64,000 nt of DNA from contig NZ_LODW01000048.1 in NCBI RefSeq assembly GCF_002914525.1, forward strand, positions 62,001 through 126,000, in the 5' to 3' direction. Position 1 is the stretch's first letter. Every line of letters begins with the position of its first letter. Of this stretch, positions 10,705 through 18,173 are shown piece by piece. The position numbers were made by a program, and so were the translations under genes. The notes beneath the pieces are model-generated. The model had not been told where the DNA came from and did not search any database. It worked only from the letters and a program-made list of their open reading frames with translations. This DNA comes from Rhizobium hidalgonense (lineage in GTDB: Bacteria > Pseudomonadota > Alphaproteobacteria > Rhizobiales > Rhizobiaceae).

Positions 10705-11438
10705 CACGCGATTCCCTTCGTCGCGAGATGGTTGCGAAGATTGGTGCCGGTGCGATGAATATGCTGGCGGAGCTTCTCGCAGGCATAGTCGACATCACGC
10801 GCAACTGCGCCCTGGGCAATCTCGCTGTGCTCCTGCCCAACGTTGCGATCCCCCGACGTCCGGATCAGGAAGACTCGGCGATATCGGTCATTGAGATTGA
10901 GCAGAAGACTGCAGAAGTGAAGTAGCAGAGGTTTGCCGCAGCCCGAAATCAGGGTGAGATGGAATTCCCGGTGAAGCGCTTCCCACTGCTCCAGCGTTTC
11001 GGGACGAGCGGCGTCGCGCTCCGTGCGGTTTAGACGATGAAGTGCACGCATGATGTTGCCCTCCCATTCGACGTCGCCGAGACGGATGGATTCACGCAGC
11101 GCGAAAACCTCGAGTTCCTCGCGCAGGCTCGTGACCTCTTCGAGATTAGCCAGCGAGATCGGCGCGACGCGATAGCCTCTGTTATCCTGAAACTCGACCA
11201 GGCCGTCTGAAATGAGCCGGGCCAAGCCCTCCCGCAACGGGCTCAGACTGACGTTGAACGTCTTCCGCGCCTTGTCGAGATTGATCTTGCTGCCTGCTTC
11301 CAGTTCACCGGAGATGATCGCCTCCCGAAGGCGCGACGCGAGCTGACTGCCGATGGTGTTCTTGCCATCGTCGAGGAAGCCGGCTGACGGCCCGCCTTCT
11401 GTCAACGGCCCCAGAGAGCTGTCGTCGGCCGAGTCCAT
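10704..11438 (-). CDS. GntR-family (FCD-type) transcriptional regulator of the catabolic cluster
   Basis: The 244-residue regulator has an N-terminal winged helix (LREAIISGELEAGSKINLDK ... LSPLREGLARLISDGLV) and an all-helical C-terminal FCD-type ligand domain (EVTSLREELEVFALRESI ... HREFHLTLISGCG). The start at 11438 is chosen over the upstream in-frame Met at 11519 because GGGAGGAA lies just ahead of it and the HTH begins at the usual distance. The longer form would also run through the operator. It is the first gene of the minus operon, divergent from the dioxygenase operon. Matching palindromes in both promoters make it the likely regulator of both; the inducer is unknown. Confidence 0.9.
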   Translation of the reverse strand: MDSADDSSLGPLTEGGPSAGFLDDGKNTIGSQLASRLREAIISGELEAGSKINLDKARKTFNVSLSPLREGLARLISDGLVEFQDNRGYRVAPISLANLEEVTSLREELEVFALRESIRLGDVEWEGNIMRALHRLNRTERDAARPETLEQWEALHREFHLTLISGCGKPLLLHFCSLLLNLNDRYRRVFLIRTSGDRNVGQEHSEIAQGAVARDVDYACEKLRQHIHRTGTNLRNHLATKGIA

Positions 11439-11481
11439 CGTTCCTCCCCAAACAATTCGGCTAAGTTTCGATGATCGATAT

Positions 11482-11503
11482 AATAAACGATTATTCATGT
11501 CAA
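11482..11503 (-). promoter_or_regulatory. gntR operon promoter with operator copy
   Basis: On the minus strand, TTGACA (11503-11498) is followed after two bases by AATAATCGTTTATT (11495-11482). This matches the palindrome upstream of the dioxygenase gene at 13 of 14 positions. An AT-rich -10 region (around TATCGA) follows. The operator therefore lies between -35 and -10, where a bound repressor would block RNA polymerase. The start codon chosen for gntR is 44 bases further on. Confidence 0.62.
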
Positions 11504-11639
11504 CTTGATACATCAACAAACCACTGGGTCGCCTGGCTTTGCGTCAGAACTAATCCGCTTTATCTAATTATTCCAGACATTTATTCCTTTGTTCAGGCAT
11601 GCTTTCATCAGCTGTCAATCTAGATTACGCAGCAACTGC

Positions 11640-11667
11640 TTGACAAATAATCGATTATTTTGATACT
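11640..11667 (+). promoter_or_regulatory. Dioxygenase operon promoter with palindromic operator
   Basis: TTGACA at 11640-11645 and GATACT at 11662-11667 are spaced by 16 bases. The spacer is almost filled by the perfect palindrome AAATAATCGATTATTT (11645-11660). The near-identical site at the divergent gntR promoter marks it as the GntR operator. The ribosome-binding site GGGAGG and the ATG at 11692 follow. Confidence 0.68.
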
Positions 11668-11691
11668 CGAGCCTTATTGGGAGGTAGCCTT

Positions 11692-12585
11692 ATGGCAATC
11701 AGAACCGAAAGCGAGTTGACGCCTGCCGTTCTCGCCGTGATGGACCGCACCGCAGATCCAAGGCTCCGGGAAATACTCGTTGCAATGGTGAAGCATCTCC
11801 ACGCATTCGTGCGGGAAGTCAGGTTGTCGGAAGTCGAGTTTCGCGAAGCGACGGCTATCCTCAACGAAATTGGCCAGTTGCAGACCGACAGCCACAACGA
11901 GTTCGTGCTGATGGCCGGATCGCTTGGCGTCTCGTCGCTCGTCTGCCTGCTCAACAACGGCGACAACGGACAGACCGAGACTTCGCAGTCGCTGCTCGGG
12001 CCGTTCTGGCGCCTCAACTCTCCGCGGGTCGAGAACGGCGGAACCATCATCCGGTCGGAAACGCCTGGAACGCCCTTGTTCGTCCACGCGAAGGTGGTTG
12101 ATCGGGTAGGCAAGCCCATCCCAGGCGCCGAGATCGACGTATGGCATGCCTCTCCCGTCGGTCTTTACGAGAACCAGGACCCGGACCAGGCGGAAATGAA
12201 CCTGCGAGGCAAGTTCACCACGGACGACGAGGGTCGGTTCTGGTTCAGAACGGTCAAGATGGTGGGCTATCCAATCCCTATCGGCGGGGTCGTCGGTCGG
12301 CTTCTCCAAGCGCAAGGCCGCCATCCCTACCGACCCGCTCATCTGCACGCGCTGATCTTCAAACGGGGGTACAAAACCCTCATCTCCCAGGTCTTCGACC
12401 CGAGTGATCCGAACATCGAATCCGATGTGCAGTTCGGCGTCACCGCGGCTTTGACAGGCGACTTTGTCCGTCATGACGAGCCGCACCCGTCCGACACGGA
12501 CGTCACTGGCCCGTGGTTCTCACTCGACTACACCTACGTCATGGAGCCAGGCGAGGCCATCCTGCCGCGTCCCCCGATCAAGTAA
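11692..12585 (+). CDS. Intradiol ring-cleavage dioxygenase (catechol/hydroxyquinol 1,2-dioxygenase type)
   Basis: The 297-residue protein has the N-terminal helical domain (about residues 1-100) of catechol and hydroxyquinol 1,2-dioxygenases, followed by the beta-sandwich catalytic domain. The four Fe(III) ligands are visible: Tyr159 (GLYENQ), Tyr193 (VGYPIP), His217 and His219 (RPAHLH). LLGPFWR and AEIDVWHAS are family motifs. It opens a catechol-type ring between the hydroxyls using O2. The helical domain makes hydroxyquinol, catechol or a related substrate more likely than protocatechuate, whose dioxygenases lack it. GGGAGG before 11692 fixes the start. First gene of the plus operon. Confidence 0.9.
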   Translation: MAIRTESELTPAVLAVMDRTADPRLREILVAMVKHLHAFVREVRLSEVEFREATAILNEIGQLQTDSHNEFVLMAGSLGVSSLVCLLNNGDNGQTETSQSLLGPFWRLNSPRVENGGTIIRSETPGTPLFVHAKVVDRVGKPIPGAEIDVWHASPVGLYENQDPDQAEMNLRGKFTTDDEGRFWFRTVKMVGYPIPIGGVVGRLLQAQGRHPYRPAHLHALIFKRGYKTLISQVFDPSDPNIESDVQFGVTAALTGDFVRHDEPHPSDTDVTGPWFSLDYTYVMEPGEAILPRPPIK

Positions 12586-12606
12586 CAGAACCAGCAGAGC
12601 CAAATC

Positions 12607-13389
12607 ATGATTACCGAGAAGGAACGCCAAACGGCAGCCGACGCATTGCTGAAGGCAGAAACCGAACGCAGGCCCATCGTCCAGCCGAGCAAGACATATC
12701 CGAATTTGGAAATTGAAGACGCCTATCAGATCCAAGCGCTCTGGGCGCAGGCGCGGATTGCAAAGGGCGCGCGGATCGCGGGGCATAAAATCGGACTGAC
12801 ATCGCGGGCGATGCAGATGGCCTCGAAAATGACGGAGCCCGACTACGGCGTCATTCTCGACGACGCCCTCTATAACGACGGAGCGCAAATCAGCGCGGCG
12901 CTCTTCATCAAGCCTCGCCTGGAAGTCGAGCTCGCCTTCGTAATGGGCGAGGATCTCGAAGGACCAAGCGCTCGGATCTATGATGTCATGCGCGCGACTG
13001 AATTTGTCGTTCCTGCGCTTGAGATCATCGACTACCGAACCGAGGTGCCCAGAGCGATCACCGATACGATCGCCGACAACGCCGCGTTCGGAGCGATCGT
13101 AGTGGGCGGCCGCATCATCCGGCCGATGGATATTGACATCCGCTGGGTCGGCGCGACGCTTTCGAAAAACGGCATCATCGAAGAATCGGGTGTTTCCGCA
13201 GCCATCATGGGGCATCCGGCCGCAGGGATCGCCTGGCTCGTGAACAAGCTCCATGCCGTCGGAGGCGGCTTGAAGAAGGGCCAAATCGTGCTTGCCGGCT
13301 CATTCACCCGCCCCGTGGACATCGTCAAGGGCGATGTCATCCAAGCCGACTATGGTCCGGTCGGCTCCATCGGCGTCTCGTTCGTGTGA
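12607..13389 (+). CDS. 2-oxo-hept-3-ene-1,7-dioate hydratase-like protein (HpaH family)
   Basis: The 260-residue member of the fumarylacetoacetase-related hydratase group (HpaH/MhpD) has [13 protein letters not shown] near the N-terminus, the metal-site stretch [16 protein letters not shown] and the C-terminal [18 protein letters not shown]. HpaH adds water to a 2-oxo-3-enedioate to give the substrate of the HpaI aldolase, which is exactly the next gene. The reaction normally follows meta cleavage; here the upstream gene is an intradiol dioxygenase, so the substrate is probably a modified ring-opened acid. It lies 21 bases after the dioxygenase. Confidence 0.85.
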   Translation: MITEKERQTAADALLKAETERRPIVQPSKTYPNLEIEDAYQIQALWAQARIAKGARIAGHKIGLTSRAMQMASKMTEPDYGVILDDALYNDGAQISAALFIKPRLEVELAFVMGEDLEGPSARIYDVMRATEFVVPALEIIDYRTEVPRAITDTIADNAAFGAIVVGGRIIRPMDIDIRWVGATLSKNGIIEESGVSAAIMGHPAAGIAWLVNKLHAVGGGLKKGQIVLAGSFTRPVDIVKGDVIQADYGPVGSIGVSFV

Positions 13390-13396
13390 GGCGCCG

Positions 13397-14161
13397 ATGG
13401 AACTTCCCGTCAATCACTTCAAACGGAAACTGAGAGCCGGTCAAAGCCAGATCGGTCTCTGGTGCGGCCTTCCCGGAAGCTACGCGGCGGAAATCGTTGC
13501 GCCGTCGGGCTTTGATTGGGTTCTGTTCGATACCGAGCACTCTCCGAGTGACGTCCTCACCGTCCTGCCGCAATTGCAGGCGGTCGCGCCTTACGACGTG
13601 TCCCCCGTCGTACGTCCCGCCTTCAACGATGCCGTACTGATCAAGCGCTTTCTGGATATTGGCGTCCAGACGCTCCTCATTCCCTATGTGCAGAACGAAG
13701 AGGAAGCGAAGGCAGCGGTCGCTGCCACGCGGTATCCGCCGCACGGGATTCGCGGCGTCTCCGCCTTGACGCGCGCCACCCGCTTCGGGCGCGTGCCGAA
13801 CTATGCGCGGAATGCCGAACAAGAGATCTGCCTGCTTCTGCAGATCGAGACCCGCGAGGCACTCGGCCAACTGGAGGCCATCGCCGCGGTCGAGGGCGTC
13901 GACGGCATCTTCATCGGCCCCGCCGATTTGGCGGCCAGCTTCGGTCATCCCGGCCAACCGGGACATCCCGAGGTGGTCGCGGCGATCGAAAACGCGATCG
14001 GACGCCTGAAAATTCTTGGAAAGCCGGCAGGCATTCTCACGCCGGACGAGACGTTCGCAGCCCGCTGCATTTCGCTCGGGACGTTGTTCACCGCCGTTGG
14101 CGTAGACGTCGCCCTCCTTGCAAGAGGATCGGAGGCGCTCGCAGCCCGGTTTGCATCTTAG
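13397..14161 (+). CDS. HpcH/HpaI-family class II aldolase
   Basis: The 254-residue protein has the family active site: FDTEHSP (catalytic His48), VVRPAFND (Arg73), [20 protein letters not shown] and the metal-binding [14 protein letters not shown]. These aldolases split 4-hydroxy-2-oxo acids to pyruvate plus an aldehyde or semialdehyde. It follows the hydratase gene by 7 bases, matching the HpaH-HpaI order of the homoprotocatechuate pathway. It probably performs the last carbon-carbon cleavage of this cluster. Confidence 0.88.
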   Translation: MELPVNHFKRKLRAGQSQIGLWCGLPGSYAAEIVAPSGFDWVLFDTEHSPSDVLTVLPQLQAVAPYDVSPVVRPAFNDAVLIKRFLDIGVQTLLIPYVQNEEEAKAAVAATRYPPHGIRGVSALTRATRFGRVPNYARNAEQEICLLLQIETREALGQLEAIAAVEGVDGIFIGPADLAASFGHPGQPGHPEVVAAIENAIGRLKILGKPAGILTPDETFAARCISLGTLFTAVGVDVALLARGSEALAARFAS

Positions 14162-14173
14162 GAGTTCGCGCCG

Positions 14174-14890
14174 ATGCCGACGCGGAAGCAAGTTCTGTCC
14201 GAGATAGCGCCGACGGGCGTAATCCGGGCAGCCGTCAACATGTCGAATGCAGCGCTGGTCCGGTGGGACCATCACGCCGGCGCCTTGGTCGGTCCGAACG
14301 CTCGGATCGGTCGCAAAATTGCCGAGCAACTGGATTGCGGCCTGTCGCTGATCCAGCACGGCTCCGCCGCCGACATCCTCGCCGCTGCTGATCGCGGCGA
14401 GTGGGATATTGCTTTTATTGCCTCCGACCCATCGAGAGCCGACCTGTTTTCCTTCTCGCCCCCCTACATGTCCGTCAAAGCGACCTATCTGGTGCCCGAG
14501 GCTTCGTCGTTCCGCACGGTTGGCGATGTCGACATCGAAGGCGTGCAGGTCGCCTCCGCAAGAAGCGCCGCCTATACGAAGCAGCTCGAACGTATCCTTG
14601 AAAAAGCCACTGTCTCGCACACTGACAGCCCGGCGGCTGCCGTCCATCTCCTTGTCAGCTCGCAGTGCGAGGTGGCTGCGGGGTTGACGGAATTCCTCGT
14701 TCAGATTTCGGAGAGAACTTCCGGCTTCCGGCTGGTAGAGGGAGCGTTCTCCAAAATTCCCCAGACGATCGCCGTGCAGCGAAGATCCATTCATGCCTCG
14801 GCCTTCTTTACGGATTTCATACGTCGTCTGAACGGAACTGCTGCGGCAGACCGTGACTTGGCCGGCGATGGTGAAGAGGATCTCGAATGA
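14174..14890 (+). CDS. Family 3 binding-protein-like protein lacking a signal peptide
   Basis: The 238-residue protein resembles SBP_bac_3 domains: it starts IAPTGVIRAAVNMSNAALV, continues ARIGRKIAEQLDCGLSLI, and has DIAFIASDPSRADLFSFSPPYM, like the conserved region before the hinge in amino acid binding proteins. No signal peptide or membrane segment is seen, so it may stay in the cytoplasm, or may have lost its export signal. It is 12 bases downstream of the aldolase in the plus operon. Possible roles are a cytoplasmic ligand sensor, a cyclohexadienyl-dehydratase-like enzyme (the same fold is used for enzymatic dehydration), or a decaying binding protein. Confidence 0.72.
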   Translation: MPTRKQVLSEIAPTGVIRAAVNMSNAALVRWDHHAGALVGPNARIGRKIAEQLDCGLSLIQHGSAADILAAADRGEWDIAFIASDPSRADLFSFSPPYMSVKATYLVPEASSFRTVGDVDIEGVQVASARSAAYTKQLERILEKATVSHTDSPAAAVHLLVSSQCEVAAGLTEFLVQISERTSGFRLVEGAFSKIPQTIAVQRRSIHASAFFTDFIRRLNGTAAADRDLAGDGEEDLE

Positions 14891-15057
14891 TAGCGTCGGC
14901 GGAAACGGCTCGGGCTTTATCCCACTCGCCGAGCAAGCTACGCGTAAGCTAAAGGCTTCTCGATACCGCACCCGCCCCATTTCGAGCGCTGTAAACGGCC
15001 TGGTAATTGGGCGCCTGTGGACCTGGGCGAGCTCCCAACACCGACGGAACCCAGCCC

Positions 15058-16224
15058 TCAAGCCGGCAATTTCTCCTTCTCCGCATGGGCAAACACCGAG
15101 GCCGGCATAGGACCCGCTGTCATCAGCGTGAAATCGAACGATCCCTTCATATCGGGCCCCAGCACATATTGCCGGTGGACGCGCAGCTGGTCCTTGCGGA
15201 TTTTGCGATAGTGCTCGCGCGTCAACATCTGCTTGACGCGGATCAGGATCATCGTTGCCGGAGGTGCATCCGTATGGCCAGCAACGGCAACGACCGGCAC
15301 CTTGTAGAAATTGATCGAATCCGTCAGGCACTGCACGTCGAGCCAGGAAATCTCCGGACAGCGGGCAATCAGCCCGACACGGGCGCGCAGCAGCGCAGCC
15401 GATGACAGCAGTGCGCATTGCAGGATGGCGCTGCCGAGGGTGGCGAACACCACGCGCTTGCCCTCGAAAATCTCCGGCTCCCTTTCCAGCAATATGCCGA
15501 TCACATGGGCGGCAACGCTCGATCCCATGCTGTGCGAGGAGATCAGATATTCGTCCGCCTCCTCAGCCAGCGCCTTACGCACGGCGCTGGCGCGGTCTTC
15601 CAGCCAGTCGTTGAAATCGGCCCGGTCCATGCGGCCTAGCGCCACCGCCATTTTCCAATCGGCAAAAAGATGCAGCGTATGAAAGCGTTCAGAAAACGGC
15701 AGGAAGGCAAAGCTGAAGAAGCAGAGCGCAAGCGGCCCACTCCAGAGCATGTGCCAGGGAGAAAAACCGAGGCTATAGGGCATGATGGCGATCTGCGCCG
15801 TCAGCGCGATCGCCAGCCCGGTCAACAGGAACGGGAAGAGGAAGAACAGGCCGAAGCGCCAGGCATGGCGGAAATATCCGCGCATGCCGCCGTCCAGCAC
15901 GATCTGGACGCAGCTGCGGAAGCCCGCAACGATCTGGCTCGGCGTATTGCCGCTGCGCAGCCGACTGACCAGCGCGTCATGATCGACCATGTGAATCCGG
16001 CTCTTCGTCCGCCAGCCGGGGGAACCGGTCCCTGCCCCGTAGTCCGTCGTCACCTCGAAATTGAGGGGATCGCTTCCTGCCTCGGCCGCCCCCGTCTCAA
16101 CCGAATAACCCCAGACGGTGGCACTCTGTCTGGCAGAGCGCTCGTAGCGTGCCCTGTGAGCAACGCCGTCAAGCGGCTCGAAGCCAGGGAAATGCAGGAC
16201 GACCCGCTTCTCGATCAGTTTCAT
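15058..16224 (-). CDS. Membrane protein with alpha/beta-hydrolase (lipase-like) domain
   Basis: The 388-residue protein has a soluble N-terminal part (KRVVLHFPGFEPLD, the HFPG stretch typical of hydrolase oxyanion regions), two hydrophobic segments near residues 125-175 (LFFLFPFLLTGLAIALTA and WSGPLALCFFSFAFLPF), then a nucleophile-elbow-like motif LISSHSMGSSVAAHVIG. The elbow is S-H-S-M-G, with Ser where the first Gly of GxSxG is usual. Substrate unknown; I assign only the fold. The start at 16224 is preferred over the far upstream in-frame Met at 16359 because GGAAGGTGG precedes it and the protein begins cleanly MKLIEK. It is convergent with the catabolic plus operon. Confidence 0.72.
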   Translation of the reverse strand: MKLIEKRVVLHFPGFEPLDGVAHRARYERSARQSATVWGYSVETGAAEAGSDPLNFEVTTDYGAGTGSPGWRTKSRIHMVDHDALVSRLRSGNTPSQIVAGFRSCVQIVLDGGMRGYFRHAWRFGLFFLFPFLLTGLAIALTAQIAIMPYSLGFSPWHMLWSGPLALCFFSFAFLPFSERFHTLHLFADWKMAVALGRMDRADFNDWLEDRASAVRKALAEEADEYLISSHSMGSSVAAHVIGILLEREPEIFEGKRVVFATLGSAILQCALLSSAALLRARVGLIARCPEISWLDVQCLTDSINFYKVPVVAVAGHTDAPPATMILIRVKQMLTREHYRKIRKDQLRVHRQYVLGPDMKGSFDFTLMTAGPMPASVFAHAEKEKLPA

Positions 16225-16388
16225 TCCACCTTCCAGCCGGCCAAATGGCCAGCATGTTGCATGCGATCCGGCTGCCCGGTCGCCAATATCGGCAAAAAAG
16301 CAGCTTGGCCTCGAAGCCGTCTTGCTAACCGAACTCTCCCGGAATTCAATAGCAGGCATGTCGTTTCCACCACGAACGGAGGGGTTTT

Positions 16389-16640
16389 GTGGCCGATCTA
16401 GTCAAAGAATTGATATCGGGCGTCGTCGACAGCGTGCTGAAGGAGATCCTGAAGAAAACCACCGGCCGCGCCACGACGAAGCGCAAAAAGCGAAAAACGC
16501 GCAGCGCGTCGACGACGGCTGCAGCGCGCAAGCCAGCCTCGACCGCCCGCAAGACGGCTGCGGCGACACGCAAGCCCGCCCGCAAGCAGGTCAGCAAGCG
16601 CCGCACCGCCGCCGGCCGCAGCCGTCAGCGCCGAAGCTAG
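16389..16640 (+). CDS. Small histone H1-like Lys/Arg/Ala-rich protein
   Basis: This 83-residue protein has a short hydrophobic N-terminal helix (MADLVKELISGVVDSVLKEIL) followed by a roughly 55-residue, highly basic low-complexity tail of TTKRKKRKTRS and AAARKPAS-like units. GTG is the start codon, with GGAGGGG 4 bases upstream. The tail resembles bacterial H1-like (Hc1/AlgP-type) DNA-binding tails, so nucleoid or RNA binding is a reasonable inference. The amphipathic N-terminus may mediate oligomerisation or membrane contact. No specific function is known to me. Confidence 0.7.
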   Translation: MADLVKELISGVVDSVLKEILKKTTGRATTKRKKRKTRSASTTAAARKPASTARKTAAATRKPARKQVSKRRTAAGRSRQRRS

Positions 16641-16777
16641 CCGTGGGTGCTTTCGCAGGCACCGATCTTGCAGATTTCCCATATCCCGCGCCGGCTTCAT
16701 GCCGCGGCAAAAAAGCCGGCGTCCGCCTATGCCGATATCAAACGGATTATCACGATGGAGGGCGGCACGTCTGGCAG

Positions 16778-17599
16778 ATGAAACGCATTTTAAAAATCGT
16801 CCTGGCGGCACTGGTCGCGATCTGTCTGATCGCCGTTGTCGGCATCTACGCCTTGTCGGAGATGCGCCTTTCCAGAACCTATAACGTTGCGGCGGCCGAT
16901 TTTACCGTCAAGACGACGCTGCCGCCTGAGGAAGCCGAACGCCGCGCCCGGACGCTGATGTGCGGCGGTTGTCATCACGATGCCGGCAACGTGTTGATCG
17001 ACGGGCCCGGCCTCGGCCGCATCGTCGCACCGAACCTGACCCGCTTCGCGCCGATGTACAGCGATGCGGAGCTGGTGCGCCTCATCCGCCACGGCGTCAA
17101 GAAGGACGGCACCGGCGTCTTTATCATGCCGGCTGGCAATTTTGCCAATATCACCGAGGACGACATGGCGGCGATCCTCGCCTGGGTGCGCAGTCTGAAG
17201 CCGCTTCCCGACGCGGTGGACGGAGCGACGCAATGGGGACCGCTCGGCCGGATCGGCCTGGCGCTCGGCAAGGTCCCCTTCGAGGCCGATATCGTGACGG
17301 CCGACCTCACGCCCGCCGCCACGCGCCCGGCCGATATCGGCGAATATGCCTTCAGGACCGATTGCAGCCACTGTCACAATCTCGATACCGCCAAACAGTC
17401 CGAAGCCTTTCTGGCACCGGCGCTGAGGCCTTTGGCGCAATCCTATTCGGCTGCTGATTTCAAGACGCTGCTGCGCACCGGCAAGGGTGTCGGAGGCCGC
17501 GATCTCGGCGTGATGACCCAGGTTTCACTATGGGATTTCAGATATTTTACAGATGCCGAAATCGAACAGATCCAAGCTTATCTCACCCGGCAACCGTAA
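16778..17599 (+). CDS. Di-haem c-type cytochrome, membrane-anchored
   Basis: The 273-residue protein has an N-terminal hydrophobic anchor or signal (ILKIVLAALVAICLIAVVGIYA) and two CxxCH haem sites: CGGCHH (about residue 62) and CSHCHN (about residue 194). The first site is followed by the GPGLGRIVAPNLT segment seen in alcohol/aldehyde dehydrogenase cytochrome subunits and related cytochromes. Met ligands can be proposed in IMPAGNF for the first domain and GVMTQV for the second. It would carry electrons in the periplasm; no dehydrogenase partner lies next to it. No close ribosome-binding site is seen before 16778, so the exact start is less certain. Confidence 0.82.
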   Translation: MKRILKIVLAALVAICLIAVVGIYALSEMRLSRTYNVAAADFTVKTTLPPEEAERRARTLMCGGCHHDAGNVLIDGPGLGRIVAPNLTRFAPMYSDAELVRLIRHGVKKDGTGVFIMPAGNFANITEDDMAAILAWVRSLKPLPDAVDGATQWGPLGRIGLALGKVPFEADIVTADLTPAATRPADIGEYAFRTDCSHCHNLDTAKQSEAFLAPALRPLAQSYSAADFKTLLRTGKGVGGRDLGVMTQVSLWDFRYFTDAEIEQIQAYLTRQP

Positions 17600-17627
17600 C
17601 GCGACGGCAACAATGAGGAAGTGGTCT

Positions 17628-17647
17628 GACCAAATTGGTCTTTTTTT
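17628..17647 (+). terminator. Rho-independent terminator after the cytochrome c gene
   Basis: GACCA-AAT-TGGTC is followed directly by seven T residues. The stem is short but the T tract is strong. It isolates grxD from upstream transcription. Confidence 0.6.
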
Positions 17648-17743
17648 GATTGGGGCGGCTGGAATTCCTGACTGCGCATGCTATCTAAAGTCAACGATTG
17701 AAACGGCGGGCCTTTAACCCGCCTGTTGAAAGGATCAGGTCCC

Positions 17744-18079
17744 ATGAGCGGCATTCACGAATTCATCGACAACGAAATCAAGAACAACGACGTCGTCCTC
17801 TTCATGAAGGGCACGCCGCAGTTTCCGCAGTGCGGTTTCTCCGGACAGGTCGTGCAGATTCTCGATTACATCGGTGTCGACTACAAGAGCGTCAACGTGC
17901 TCGCCGATTCGGAAATCCGCCAGGGCATCAAGGATTACTCCAACTGGCCGACAATCCCGCAGCTTTACATCAAGGGCGAGTTCGTCGGCGGCTGTGACAT
18001 CATCCGGGAAATGTTCCAGGCCGGTGAACTGCAGCAGCATCTCCAGGAAAACGGCGTCACCGTGCGCGGCGCCGCCTGA
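17744..18079 (+). CDS. grxD: Monothiol glutaredoxin, CGFS type
   Basis: The 111-residue monothiol glutaredoxin has [14 protein letters not shown] (active Cys30), [19 protein letters not shown] for glutathione binding, and normal length for Grx4/GrxD. Such proteins bind a bridging [2Fe-2S] cluster with glutathione and exchange it with BolA partners. The probable partner is BolA at 4608, now about 12.9 kb away. AAAGGA precedes the ATG. A hairpin (GGCGGG/CCCGCC, 17705-17723) lies in the leader. Confidence 0.95.
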   Translation: MSGIHEFIDNEIKNNDVVLFMKGTPQFPQCGFSGQVVQILDYIGVDYKSVNVLADSEIRQGIKDYSNWPTIPQLYIKGEFVGGCDIIREMFQAGELQQHLQENGVTVRGAA

Positions 18080-18127
18080 TCGGTCACCGGGCGTCCGCCC
18101 GGTTTCCAAATCTGTTCTCGAGTCCGA

Positions 18128-18148
18128 GGCGCTGCGGCCAGCAGCGCC
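18128..18148 (+). terminator. Terminator-like hairpin after grxD
   Basis: GGCGCTGC pairs perfectly with GCAGCGCC across a 5-base loop, followed only by a weak T-rich stretch. It lies between grxD and the first MFS gene, so termination may be partial. Confidence 0.4.
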
Positions 18149-18173
18149 TTAGCCTGTTTATGGGAATTTCATT

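Noticed and set aside
13337..15418. Minus-strand frame of 693 codons over the aldolase, binding-protein-like gene and hydrolase end
   Set aside because: It is antisense to recognised genes, has no recognisable domain, and crosses several gene borders.
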